Positions 55,223-64,000 of a stretch of 64,000 nucleotides of DNA are shown here, in pieces. Source of the stretch: Persicaria tinctoria (taxonomy: Eukaryota; Streptophyta; Magnoliopsida; Caryophyllales; Polygonaceae). How positions within the stretch are numbered: the first letter of the stretch is position 1; each line of letters opens with the position of its first letter. The translations under genes and the position numbers were made by a program. The notes under the pieces are model-generated. The model ran no database searches. It saw only the letters and a list, made by a program, of their open reading frames with translations, and had not been told where the DNA came from. The DNA lies in the NCBI GenBank assembly GCA_037127255.1, contig JBANSL010000020.1, forward strand, positions 50,071,098 to 50,135,097. The letters are read 5' to 3'.

Positions 55223-56285
55223 GCAGTGGGGGCCAATTCCAGACGAGTCGGTCTATCCACGAGAGCCTGCAACAGAGCCTCCGTCAATAGAGGAAGAAGT
55301 TCAACAAGAGCTGCAAGGCATTAGTGAGGAGGTTGACGCATTGAGAAAGCTACCAGAGCCGTCAGATTCACCACCGAAAGTCGAGGCTCCACAACCAATG
55401 GAGGAAGAAAAGGCTGCAGAAGCCTCGGCGCCGACACCCTCAGCCTCGGCGTCGACCCCTCTGGCGGAGAAATTGTTCCTGCAGAATGTTGAAAATGCTA
55501 CAGGTGTCTCGGCGTCGACACCCCCTACCTCGGCGTCGACACCCCTGGACAAAGAAAAGTTTCTGTAGAAACTTGAGAAGGCTACAGATGCCTCGGCGCC
55601 GACATCCCCTCCCGAAGAGCGAATTGAAGAGCAACTCGTTGAGGTGGACGAGCCTACTTTCAGGGCCATTTCTACTCCGATCTCGACGCCGCCACTACCC
55701 TTGTTTCTAGAGAAGCCATGTGAGAAACCCCAAGAAGAAGAAAAAGAGATAGAAGTTGTTCTTCGATGCACTACACCGCTACCTTTGCCATTCACGGCGA
55801 AGGCAATTCCCGACGACCTCGAACAACCGTCTTTCGCATTCAAGTATGGGGTCCTCGCAAAATGGCACGTTGAAGATGAGGCACTAGAAGAAGAAGAAGA
55901 AGAAATGGATGAATCTCTTCCCCCTCCACCATTGTACACCAAACTCCACAACGAAGCACATTTATTTGTGTACGATGGTGGGGAAACAAATCAAAGCCAT
56001 ACCAAGAAGAGGAAGAGGAGCGCACATGAGGAAGGCACATTTGCTGAGTGCTTTCCAAGACGATGTCTAGCAAGATCCTTGGAGGATGAGTGGATTGAAT
56101 GTTGGAGCGTCCACTCGAGAAGGTTTAAGCTCATCCATAAGGAAAGGAAGAGAGGCATAAAAAGGCACAAGGAGCAAGAGCCATATCACTTGAAAATCTA
56201 TCCTGATGTACCACCGAAGGATGTTCCACCACCATCTCCACCAGCGGAACCACCGGATCCAGCACCTCCTCCGGACCCGGATTGA
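55131..56285 (+). pseudogene. Element A second coding segment, Pro/Glu-rich, one in-frame stop
   Basis: Open from about 55200 (ESVYPREPATEPPSIEEEVQ) through TAG at 55566 to a stop at 56283. The stop fits a changed Gln codon. The middle (55420-55610) encodes Ser/Ala/Thr/Pro repeats because the DNA reiterates CTCGGCGYCGAC. The rest has EEEEEEMDESLPPPPLYTKL, RRFKLIHKERKRGIKRH and a Pro-rich end. No enzyme domain is visible. Confidence 0.6.
55424..55610. repeat. Reiterated CTCGGCGCCGA-type motif in element A
   Basis: Copies or one-base variants occur near 55424, 55445, 55508, 55530 and 55592, and in both LTRs (53452, 53473; 58656, 58677). The perfect form is a near-palindrome TCGGCGCCGA. Confidence 0.85.
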
Positions 56286-58201
56286 AGAAAAAAAAAGGGA
56301 AGTAGGTCGAGCTATAGACTTTAAATATAGCGCTTACGGGAGGCAACCCGCTTTCTTGCTTTCTTTTCTTGCTTTTTGCTTTTGTTTTTTCGTTAGGAGT
56401 TAGATACCCCAAGACTTACTATTTTTGTTAAGAGAACATGTCCTACAGATCAGCCATGGTGTATAGGAAAAAGCGGAAACATGCCATGAAGGAAGTCGAC
56501 GTACGTGCTGAGAGGTATCGGCGTTGATGCAGTCCCTGTCAGCGCCGACTCCTGTGCAGATTTTTGAACTTCTCCAAATTGCTCCATTTTTGCATCATTG
56601 TCCATGTGAGTTTCTTTTTTTCCTTTTCCTTGTTTTATTTTATTCAGCGAGGACACTGAAATTTTAAGTATGGGGTGGGGGAGATTACAAATTTGCATGA
56701 CCTAGCTTTGCATATTTGTGTCTTTTGCCTTTTATTGAGAGTCTATAAAAACTGAAAAATCCAAAAAAAATAGAAAATGTCAAAAAATCACAAAAATATA
56801 TGTTCATTTGCTTACTTGTTCGTTATTTTGCATAGTTTTTTTAGGATGGATAACACCTAACTTAGATGTCCAATGACGAAATCTAATAATTGAGCTTGAT
56901 CATGTAATATCCTAAGGCATGGTTTAGATGGTTTAGCCTAAGTCACACAAAATGTTTTTATGTGAAATTTGACTTGCAATTGAAATTGAGCATATATAAC
57001 TTTGAGATTTAGGTGATTGGAATCCAACATGTCCTAGTGAGTTATTTGGCCTATGGGGAATTGTTCTTTATATATTTTCCCTTCTTTTTGATGTGTGTAT
57101 TACTCTCCTTATGCATTACCTCTTGTTATTGCGGTGTATATCTAAGTCTTGAAACCAATATGAGATAGCTAGTCATTGCATAATTTGATCAAATGATAGA
57201 GGCACTCTTTATTAGCCATATTTTATCCTCTTTTACCTACCTTATACATGTTTCCTTTGCTTGTAACCACTTTGAGCCTTATAGCCTATTTTTGTAGCTC
57301 CACAAAATTTGTCTTAGCCAATGTTTAGCCTTACCTCCGTATCCGGGAATTAAGACTTAGTGTTGGTAAAGATGGATGTTTGAGGAGTTTTAGACGTATG
57401 ATTTGGTTTAAGTGTGGGGTACATGTTTGGGGTTGGTATTTTATTTTCTCGCCACGCTATTTATTGTAAAAGGAATTTTTGGCTCCTAAAATAAACAAAT
57501 GCACCTGAATTCCGAAAAAAAGAAAATAAAGGGAAAAAAAGACAAAAAAAAAAAAAAGAAAGAAAAAAAGAATAGAATAAATGAAAAGTTGTGCATGAGG
57601 CAAATTTATCCTTATTTATTTTATGCGAGACATATTGGATATTTTGGGCTTTTTGAAGAATTGTGCTATATTAGATGAGTTTGGAAGTGTTTGTATATGA
57701 TGGAGTTGTTTGATTGAGTTGAGTTGGAAATTTAGGAGTCTTTGGTTCCCGGATTTCTAGCACCACATAGCCTAAATGATTCCATACCTTTTATTTCTAG
57801 CACCACATAGCCTAAATGATTCCTTCTTTGAAGGTCATTGAGCCAAAGTCCTCTTGATGGTTGATGCATGTTTTGACATCTCGGTAAATTGATTGGTGAT
57901 ATTAATTGCAATTTCTATGTAGCTTAATGTCATAAAGGATTGAGTTGAGAGATGTACTTCAAGCCTAAACACATTTGAGAGGGAGTGAAAACACATTCTT
58001 TCCCTTGAGTGGTTGGATTCTAGTTGCTTTGCCTAAGCTTACCGAAATATATGTGATGATGGTTCAATGCTTGTTCTTATTAGCACTTATGCTAAATTTG
58101 ATGTTGCTTTTGACTAAGGCGAAGACTTGAAGATATGTTAAAGGTCTTGATCATAGTTTGGTTATTGCTTGAGGACAAGCAAGTCTAAGTATGGGGTGTT
58201 T
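56286..58201 (+). other. Element A 3' non-coding region and polypurine tract
   Basis: It starts with the family phrase GGGAGGCAACCC (56339) and runs about 1.9 kb without coding. It has a local duplication (TTTCTAGCACCACATAGCCT at 57756 and 57795). It ends GAGGACAAGCAAGTCTAAGT followed by ATGGGGTGTTT next to the 3' LTR. Confidence 0.75.
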
Positions 58202-58952
58202 TGATGTCCGCATTTTTAGTCATATTTTGCATCATGTTTTCATTCCATCTAAGTCATTTTATTAGCTTTTGTGTTGGGAAAGTAAGGAAAATATGTAGTT
58301 ATGCTTAATATTGCAAGATATGGAGTCTACACAAGCTTTGGTGGTGTTTTTATAGGTTTTGGAGCTGATTTGGAAGAGTTTCGACGCACTTTAGAGTTTA
58401 AGGAAAAATCATGAAGGCAATGGAGAAGCCAAGCAAAAAGGAAAAAGTGGTGCAGCTGGAGAAAAGCCTTATTTTCGCCATCCATCACTTCGATTCAAGT
58501 TCTGGAGCCTTCATGAGAGTTGTAGTCCTTGAAAAGAGCTTTCCAACGCATATTCATATGCGTCAATCGGATTAACGAGGACTCGGGAAAGTGCGATTGA
58601 AGTCAGAGTCGAAAAGCTGGAGAAAATAAGAAGTTACTGCATTCACACAGATACCTCGGCGCCGACACCTCAGACCTCGGCGCCGATACCCTGCGCACCA
58701 GCAAAAGATTCTGCGGGCTGTTTTATTCACTTAATGGGCTTTTTAATTAGGTTTTCTTCTAAATCTCTTTTAGGATCTTTTAGTTAGATAGACTTGGGAT
58801 ATTTTATCCTTCCTTAGTTAAATTATATTATTTTCCTTAGATAAAATCTCTTTCCTTGGAGATTAAGTCTTAGTTTTTATCTTTAAATAAAGCCTATTAG
58901 GGGCTGATTTTCGGGAGAAGAGATGTTGTACGCTGAGCGCGAGGGCTGCGCG

Positions 58953-61033
58953 TGTTGTGAGCTAAATCTGCCATATTTTACAGTAATTTTAATATCGTTT
59001 TCTGCATACTTTGCATACATTTGGGTTAGATAGTGCAGAATCTATCTAGTTTATGTTTATTTGCCAAATTATGGAATCTACACCAGTTTTTGTTTAAATT
59101 CGCAGAATTCGAGACGTTTTACAGCAATTCTAAGGAAGGTTAGAAAAGCTCGGAAAACAACTACAGAAGTCCAGAACCCAAGAGTATAGAACCAGGACAA
59201 AACGAGCTTAAGCCAGGGCTACTCTATGTCGAGTACACCTTACTCGATGTCGAGTAGAGAGCCCGGGCGGACTTGTCGACTAGGAGCAGTGTCGAGAGCC
59301 AGACCAACCCAGCTCCGGAGCCCTACTCGATCTCGAGGACCACTAGTCGAGATCGACGACACCTCAGCGCCACACCCAGAGTCGACGAGAAGAGGAGCTG
59401 ATCAACAAACCGAGGACGAAGACGACCAGGCAGCATTCGCTGCCAGCGACTAGACTCGCTGCAGCGAGCCACTCGCTGCCGCGGAAATCCTCGCTGCCAG
59501 CGGGATGCACCAAGACGACGGAGCTCGCCGATTCGCTCCCGCGGAAGGGGTCTCTCGCACCTGCGGATCGGCGAACTCGCTGCAGCGGAAGAAGTGGCTC
59601 GCGAAAGCGGAAAGGAAGTACCCTAGTCGATGTCGACGAGCCCTTGTCGAGATCGACTAGACCCGTGTGCCAAGTCCGAGCCACATCGAGCACCAGCTAG
59701 CCGAGACGACGAAGCCGAGCCAGTCGACAACACTCCTACTCGATATCGACAAGACCCTTGTCGACATCGACGACGATTCCAGAAGTTGTGTGACGTGGCT
59801 TGACGAATCCTACTCGGTGTGGGATTACTTGGGCTCGAAGATTGCCGATTCTATCCAAAATCATCAAGACACATCATGGAAGAGGAGATCTATCAACTTT
59901 AAGACATTTAGATATAATTTCCTATTTAGATTTATTTCCTTTATTGCTTTTATTTATCATTAAAGTCTTAGATATAGTTTTAGATATAGATATAGATATT
60001 CTATCCTTGATTAGCAAGGATTAGACGACTATAAATAAAGCCCATGGGGCTGAGTTTTATTCATTCAATTTTCAGTGAGAGAAGTAGTTCCACAGAGACG
60101 GTTTAGGGAGTTCAGAGGTTTTAAGGTTTTGGCAGTTCAACGAGAGTTGGATTGCCGGGATTATAAAGGCTTTGAATTTAGTTAGTGCAAGTTATTTCCT
60201 TTCAATCAATGTCTGAGTTTGCGATGAGGCGTGAGTAGTCCACCCACTTCTAGGGTTGGGGCGAGCCCGACGATAGCCATGCGTGCTTGAGGTAAAGATC
60301 CGACCTTTATCATGTTTTGAGCATTTTCCTACTTGTTTATGTGTTTATTACCCGTCTAATGGAGATCCATGCCAACAACTTGGATTATAAACATAAAATT
60401 AGTAGAGACAATTAGGGTTTCTTGAAAGAGTTGTCTAATTGTTGGAAAAGGCGAAAGCTTAGTCTTTTGATGCGATTTACATGATAATTTGTTTGGTTCT
60501 GCCTTATGCATGCTTGGTTATCGTTGTTGCAAACCCCAATCTTGGAAGCCTTTTATATTAAGTTTAGTTCAAAATCCCAAAGCAATTGTTTTTACTTTCT
60601 TTTACTTTCGTTTTATTCTCTGTCTTACTCGAGATCGAATAGCACTCGTCGATCTCGACTACTGATCTTCGACCCAAAGTCGTTGTAGCTTCTGTGTGCA
60701 GGTACTCGACGAGATGAAGCGAAGTCGACGAGGACTCTACTCGACATCGAGTAGCCCTTTGTCGATATCGACTACACCCTGTGCTTGCTACTGCGTTGTG
60801 TTCGACTGTCCGATCTTCTGTCGACTACCCTAGTCGAGATCGAGGACCCTGTTGTCGACGTTCGTGAGATTTCACCGCTGCCTACGATCCGCTGACACGC
60901 TTCCTCGTGGATCGATCCTGACTTCCCACTGCTGCATCAGGAGGAGGTCTTGTAATTATTTGCAAGGGACGGAATCTGGTTTGCCTTATTTTATTTACTT
61001 ACTGTTTTGCATTCTCGATTTCCTCTATCAACA
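58953..61033 (+). mobile_element. Solo LTR of a third Athila-like family
   Basis: 2081 bp, TGTTGTGAGC...CTATCAACA, with a perfect GCGCG duplication (58948-58952 and 61034-61038). The middle shares the layout and phrases of the host LTR (TAGGGTTGGGGCGAGCCCGA near 60250 versus TAGGGTTGGGGTGAACCCAA near 53894), so it is a relative of another subfamily. There is no internal region or second LTR. It carries many TACTCGATRTCGAGTA-type palindromes. Confidence 0.9.
59221..60870. repeat. Reiterated CTCGATATCGAG-type palindromes in the solo LTR
   Basis: Variants of TACTCGATRTCGAGTA or TAGTCGAGATCGAC occur near 59222, 59242, 59322, 59345, 59632, 59648, 59740, 59760, 60628, 60648, 60740, 60762 and 60832, mostly in pairs 15-25 bases apart. 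A second motif, CTCGCTGCAGCG/CTCGCTGCCRCGG, clusters at 59430-59590. Confidence 0.85.
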
Positions 61034-61747
61034 GCGCGCAGCAGCTATAGGACGGTTTTGGGCGTGTTTGTTGCGATTGAACGATGAATTTCCAGGTTTT
61101 ATTTAGTTTAATTTCAGTTTATGTTTTCTTCTCTAAAATTCATGTTTATTTACTCCATGTTTGAGTAGTTTTTTTCTCTTCTAGGGTTGGGGTGAACCCA
61201 ACAATAGACATGTGTGTTGAATTGATGAATCTATGAGTATTTGATGTTTTTATCTTCTTTTACCTATGTGCTTAACCTTTGATGAAAGTCTAAAGGAATT
61301 CATAGTTGCAATTGAACTTGAAAGAGGAAATTGTTAACTTGATAGTAATTAGGGTTTTCTAATGAAAGTTAAAGGATCCTAATTAAGAGAAGGTAGAAAC
61401 AAGTAGGTCTTTTATGCGAAAGTGAATTGATTTACTTGTCGATTGATGAAACTCAATTGTTTGATGATAAAAGCATGACCTTTTTTATGTGATTCATTGA
61501 TTTTCCCATGTGTTTATTGTTGTGGTGATCACTTGCCTTGGAAGTATTTCTTTTTATTAATTGAACTTCAGATTTTATGCTCTTATCACCACCCATCTCT
61601 CTTCTATCTCTTTTTTTTTACTTTCAACCCGATAAAGCAACTAAATAAGAAGCGCTGACTCTCTCCTGTGGACGATCCTGACTCCCTATACTATAGCGGG
61701 GTCTTTACTACAAATTTATTTGGTCGAGAAACCCTCTCATCAACCAT

Positions 61748-62150
61748 CTGCTCTGCTATTATCTCGCTTGATGTTTGAATAAGTTGGCTCAATTGTTCCC
61801 CCAAGTTTTTGATCCTCTCATCATTCTCCTGTATCGCTTGAGCATTCTCCTGGGTTTCATCGTCCAAGTGTGTGACAGAGTCCCCCATTGGTAGTGACAC
61901 CGAAGTGAAGGATTCTTCCTGTGAAATATGGTAATCCATATAACAGAAAAAATCCCATAACCCCGACAAACCTAATCGTGCTAGGCCTCCGTTACTCATG
62001 TGCTCAGCAAGCGCTCGTGTCTCAGCAGTCATCCCGTCTATTATGCAAACAATCATATGTCGGATGCTGTCTTGATAGCCCCGTGACTTGCGGATGTCAA
62101 CACATCTCTGCAATCTAGTAAGATATTGGTGAAAGTTCTCACCTTGAAAC
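61748..62150 (-). pseudogene. Element C gag, N-terminal part
   Basis: On the minus strand from about 62150: ENFHQYLTRLQRCVDIRKSR, then SIRHMIVCIIDGMTAETRAL, then AEHMSNGGLARL. This matches the Athila/Tat gag core, where (E)-x-F-x-x-(Y/F)-x-x-L-x-x-C and T-R-x-x-(I/L)-x-x-x-x-x-G-G-x-L are conserved. A Gln-rich acidic linker follows to SSEIIAEQM at the element A insertion point. A TAG just upstream of 62150 separates it from earlier coding. Confidence 0.65.
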
Positions 62151-62272
62151 TACAATAACCTCAACATCTCAAAAGTTAGTAGCAAGGGTGTTATGAACCG
62201 TAAGATAGGTTCACAACAAATTAGATATATACAAAATTGATAAACACACAAAACAAAGAAATAAACTTTGAT

Positions 62273-62290
62273 TCCCCGGCAATGGCGCCA
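62273..62290 (-). other. Element C primer-binding site (tRNA-Asp type)
   Basis: On the minus strand TGGCGCCATTGCCGGGGA, one base different from the element A site. Confidence 0.85.
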
Positions 62291-62295
62291 AAATT

Positions 62296-63707
62296 TGACA
62301 GGAGGAAACTGTCGTTGTTCCTATCAAAGTATAACTCAAACCTACAAACTAGTATAATAAGCAAGTAAGAGGTCGATCCTACAGCGAGTCAAGTATTCCT
62401 AAGCAATGTATATTTACCAATTAGTAGAAAAGAGGGGTTTTGGTGATTGAAGATGATAAAATAATTATAAACAAGTTAATAGAGGTAACAATTGAGAAAA
62501 TAGTTTCATCTACAAACATCCACTTTAGTTTGGTTGATTGATCATCGATTCTTCTTCAAGTTCTATTTTCATCCTATTATTGTTCCTGTCCTGATCTTGT
62601 GTAAATTACTAGTCCTACGAGTCCTAGTAAACCTTACTAATTAGATAACCCTAACACGGTTAAGATTTAACCTAATAGTAGCATTAAGATTAAGGATTAA
62701 CCAGGATACATGCAACACCAAGCTACGAGTCAGCATTTAACATATAATTGATTCTCTACATACCAGTTTAGTCCTACGAGTCCTAAAAAGGCATGATTGC
62801 TACCATGGATTAAGGTTCGCTACGAGGAATCTACAAAATCCTAGCAATAATCTTTACTAGTTGCGCGGACTAGAAGAAATCAACAATATTCGCAAAAGAA
62901 TCAATACGAATCAATAGGAATAGAACAAGAATAGAAATCTCACAACTTTATCAAACCAAAGCTTCAATCTATAGACGAAACGGAAGAGTTTAGCACTCCA
63001 TGGCCATGGAGGCTCTTCTCTTGGGTTCTCTCAATTGTTAGTCTCCAAGTGTATAAACTAATGAATTAGATCCCTCAAATAAAACCCTAAAACTTTCTTA
63101 AAAGGCCTCAAAAGAGTCGGCCAAATAATAATTCTCAAAACTAATTAAAGAGATAAAAAGTCCTTTAACAGATTCGGCGTTTCTGCATAGGCCGCAGGGC
63201 AGCCAACCCTGGCCGCCCCGCAGCCAGGCGATTGCGAAATCCTTCGTCAGAGCTACGGGCCGCGGGGCGGCTTTTACTGTTCACAGAAACTTTTGTTCTT
63301 CAAATTTGGTCTCGATGTCAACACGAAAGTTGTAGATCTCGGAAAGAGCTTTCCAACGCATGGTTATAGTAGTCAATCAGACCACCGAGGCGTCCAGAAA
63401 GTGCGAAACAAGTTCAGCATGTATGACGACAACTTCTGCTTACTTGTTCTTCACTTAGGCTCTCTAACTTCGATTCCGCTCCCGGGCTCTTCACTTTTCC
63501 TCCTCCTCTTCACTCTTCCTTCATCCATGAGCCTCCTCATTCCTCGTCGGATCCACATATACCTGAAATAATCCATAAAAGCGTGTAGATTCCGACTCCA
63601 CCACCAACACAAGTATAAATGCAAATCTAGCTTAACCTTATACGTTATGCACATCTAAATCATGCTAAATGAATCCTAATATGCCTACCTAAATGTGTGA
63701 TATCACA
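62296..63707 (-). repeat. Element C 5' LTR
   Basis: About 1412 bp. The inner end TGACAGGAGGAAACTG sits beside the primer site; the outer end is GTGTGATATCACA. It contains CGTCAGAG and GCCGCGGGGCGG motifs at 63190-63270. The outer end is set by the TG/CA rule only, because no second LTR copy is available. Confidence 0.7.
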
Positions 63708-63710
63708 TAT

Positions 63711-64000
63711 GTTGGAAGTATTTTCCTGTTTGTAACTCAAAATGGTCAATTATTTTCCGACAGATTCTCATTAAGTGTCCCGCATCTTCTTCCGCTTGAT
63801 TGCAAAACTGGGAACTCGGTTAATGTATTTATTAAGCCTTTGAGTGGTAGGAAGACCATCTACCATTATTTTCCACATAAATCTTCTTATTCTAGGACGT
63901 AGGTTTAGAATCCAAATCCAGCTAAGATCTTTTGAAATTTGAGTTACGTTATTTGTCATGTGTTTGACCGATTTGGTAGTGAAATTACCATTTGGGTCTA
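63711..64000 (-). pseudogene. LINE fragment, zf-RVT region
   Basis: On the minus strand 63959-63771 reads LSWIWILNLRPRIRRFMWKI, then MVDGLPTTQRLNKYINRVPS. This is the zf-RVT domain found after the reverse transcriptase in plant LINEs (IR-x-F-x-W, then GLPT). It runs to the right edge and is cut at the left by element C, so C probably inserted into a LINE. Confidence 0.65.

Larger units (their letters stand above)
52999..61742 (+). mobile_element. Element A: Athila-like gag-only LTR element
   Basis: LTRs of about 1454 bp each begin TGATGTCCGC and end CTCTCATCA, and the 3' copy is enlarged by a solo LTR. The target duplication ACCAT is perfect (52994-52998 and 61743-61747). The primer site is TGGCGCCGTTGCCGGGGA. 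The internal region of about 3.7 kb encodes only gag-like fragments with a knuckle. No protease, RT, RNase H or integrase is present. It inserted into element C. Confidence 0.9.
58202..61742 (+). repeat. Element A 3' LTR, interrupted by a solo LTR
   Basis: 58202-58952 and 61034-61742 together match the 5' LTR end to end, with few differences visible. The solo LTR lies between them. Confidence 0.95.
51911..63707 (-). mobile_element. Element C: Athila-like gag-only LTR element, split by element A
   Basis: The 5' LTR is 62296-63707 (TG...CA on either reading, TGTGATATCACA at its outer end). A tRNA-Asp-type primer site follows at 62290-62273. Gag-like coding lies at 62143-61748 and continues at 52993-52420 after element A. 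A 3' non-coding zone with GGGAGGCAACCC and a purine tract GTGGGGGAGAG at 51923-51913 comes last. The expected 3' LTR is not found; the purine tract is followed by unrelated AT-rich DNA and a TA run. No protease, RT or integrase is present. Confidence 0.75.

Noticed and set aside
55301..55951. 216-codon Ser-rich frame on the minus strand in element A
   Set aside because: It is opposite the gag-like coding; the Ser runs are reverse reads of Glu/Ala-coding repeats.
1..64000. tRNA, rRNA or other structured RNA genes
   Set aside because: No cloverleaf or rRNA signature was recognised by eye. tRNA-like words occur only as retroelement primer sites. A tRNAscan run would be decisive.

Overview
The window is nuclear DNA of a flowering plant, most likely a eudicot. 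It has AT-rich intergenic DNA, Stowaway-like MITEs, Copia and Athila-like LTR retrotransposons, LINEs with plant-type ORF1 (DUF4283) and a plant MAPKKK17/18-type kinase. Nothing bacterial or organellar was seen. The only intact host gene I can support is the kinase at 14862-16217 (minus strand). Almost everything else is mobile DNA, much of it nested.

Left part (1-14200). A minus-strand LINE runs off the left edge: ORF2 (endonuclease plus reverse transcriptase, one in-frame TAA) and ORF1 (DUF4283 plus zinc knuckle). Between them lies a 1.77-kb insert that is entirely stop-free, carries a diverged second copy of the ORF1 N-terminus, and is bounded by CATGAA repeats. Next come nested MITEs (7464-7891 with 7639-7864 inside) and another MITE. 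A complete Copia element (Copia-1, 9026-14188) follows, with 185-bp LTRs, a perfect TSD and one reading frame broken by eight nonsense codons but no frameshift.

Middle part (14200-34260). The kinase gene is followed by intergenic DNA with a MITE and a dispersed repeat. A 2.1-kb terminal-inverted-repeat element (20539-22613) carries what look like captured fragments of an NRT1/PTR-family transporter and an ANTH-domain clathrin-assembly protein, plus a 32-bp palindromic tandem array. A dead LINE tail (23036-23592) precedes Copia-2 (25350-34255, minus strand). The gag of Copia-2 is split by a 2.86-kb solo LTR with a perfect TSD.

Right part (34260-64000). A decayed MuDR-like transposase gene is followed by a long-TIR MITE, a foldback element broken by a hAT-like remnant, Copia-3 (minus strand) and Copia-4 (plus strand). 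The last 12 kb is a three-level nest. A minus-strand Athila-like gag-only element (C) was split by a plus-strand Athila-like element (A, TSD ACCAT). A third-family solo LTR (TSD GCGCG) then landed in the 3' LTR of A. A LINE zf-RVT fragment closes the window.

The best candidates for something undescribed are the stop-free insert between the LINE ORFs, the TIR element with two apparent gene captures and a palindromic array, and three unrelated Athila-like sequences that each reiterate their own GC-rich palindromic motif. All family assignments rest on motifs read by eye; no database search was run.
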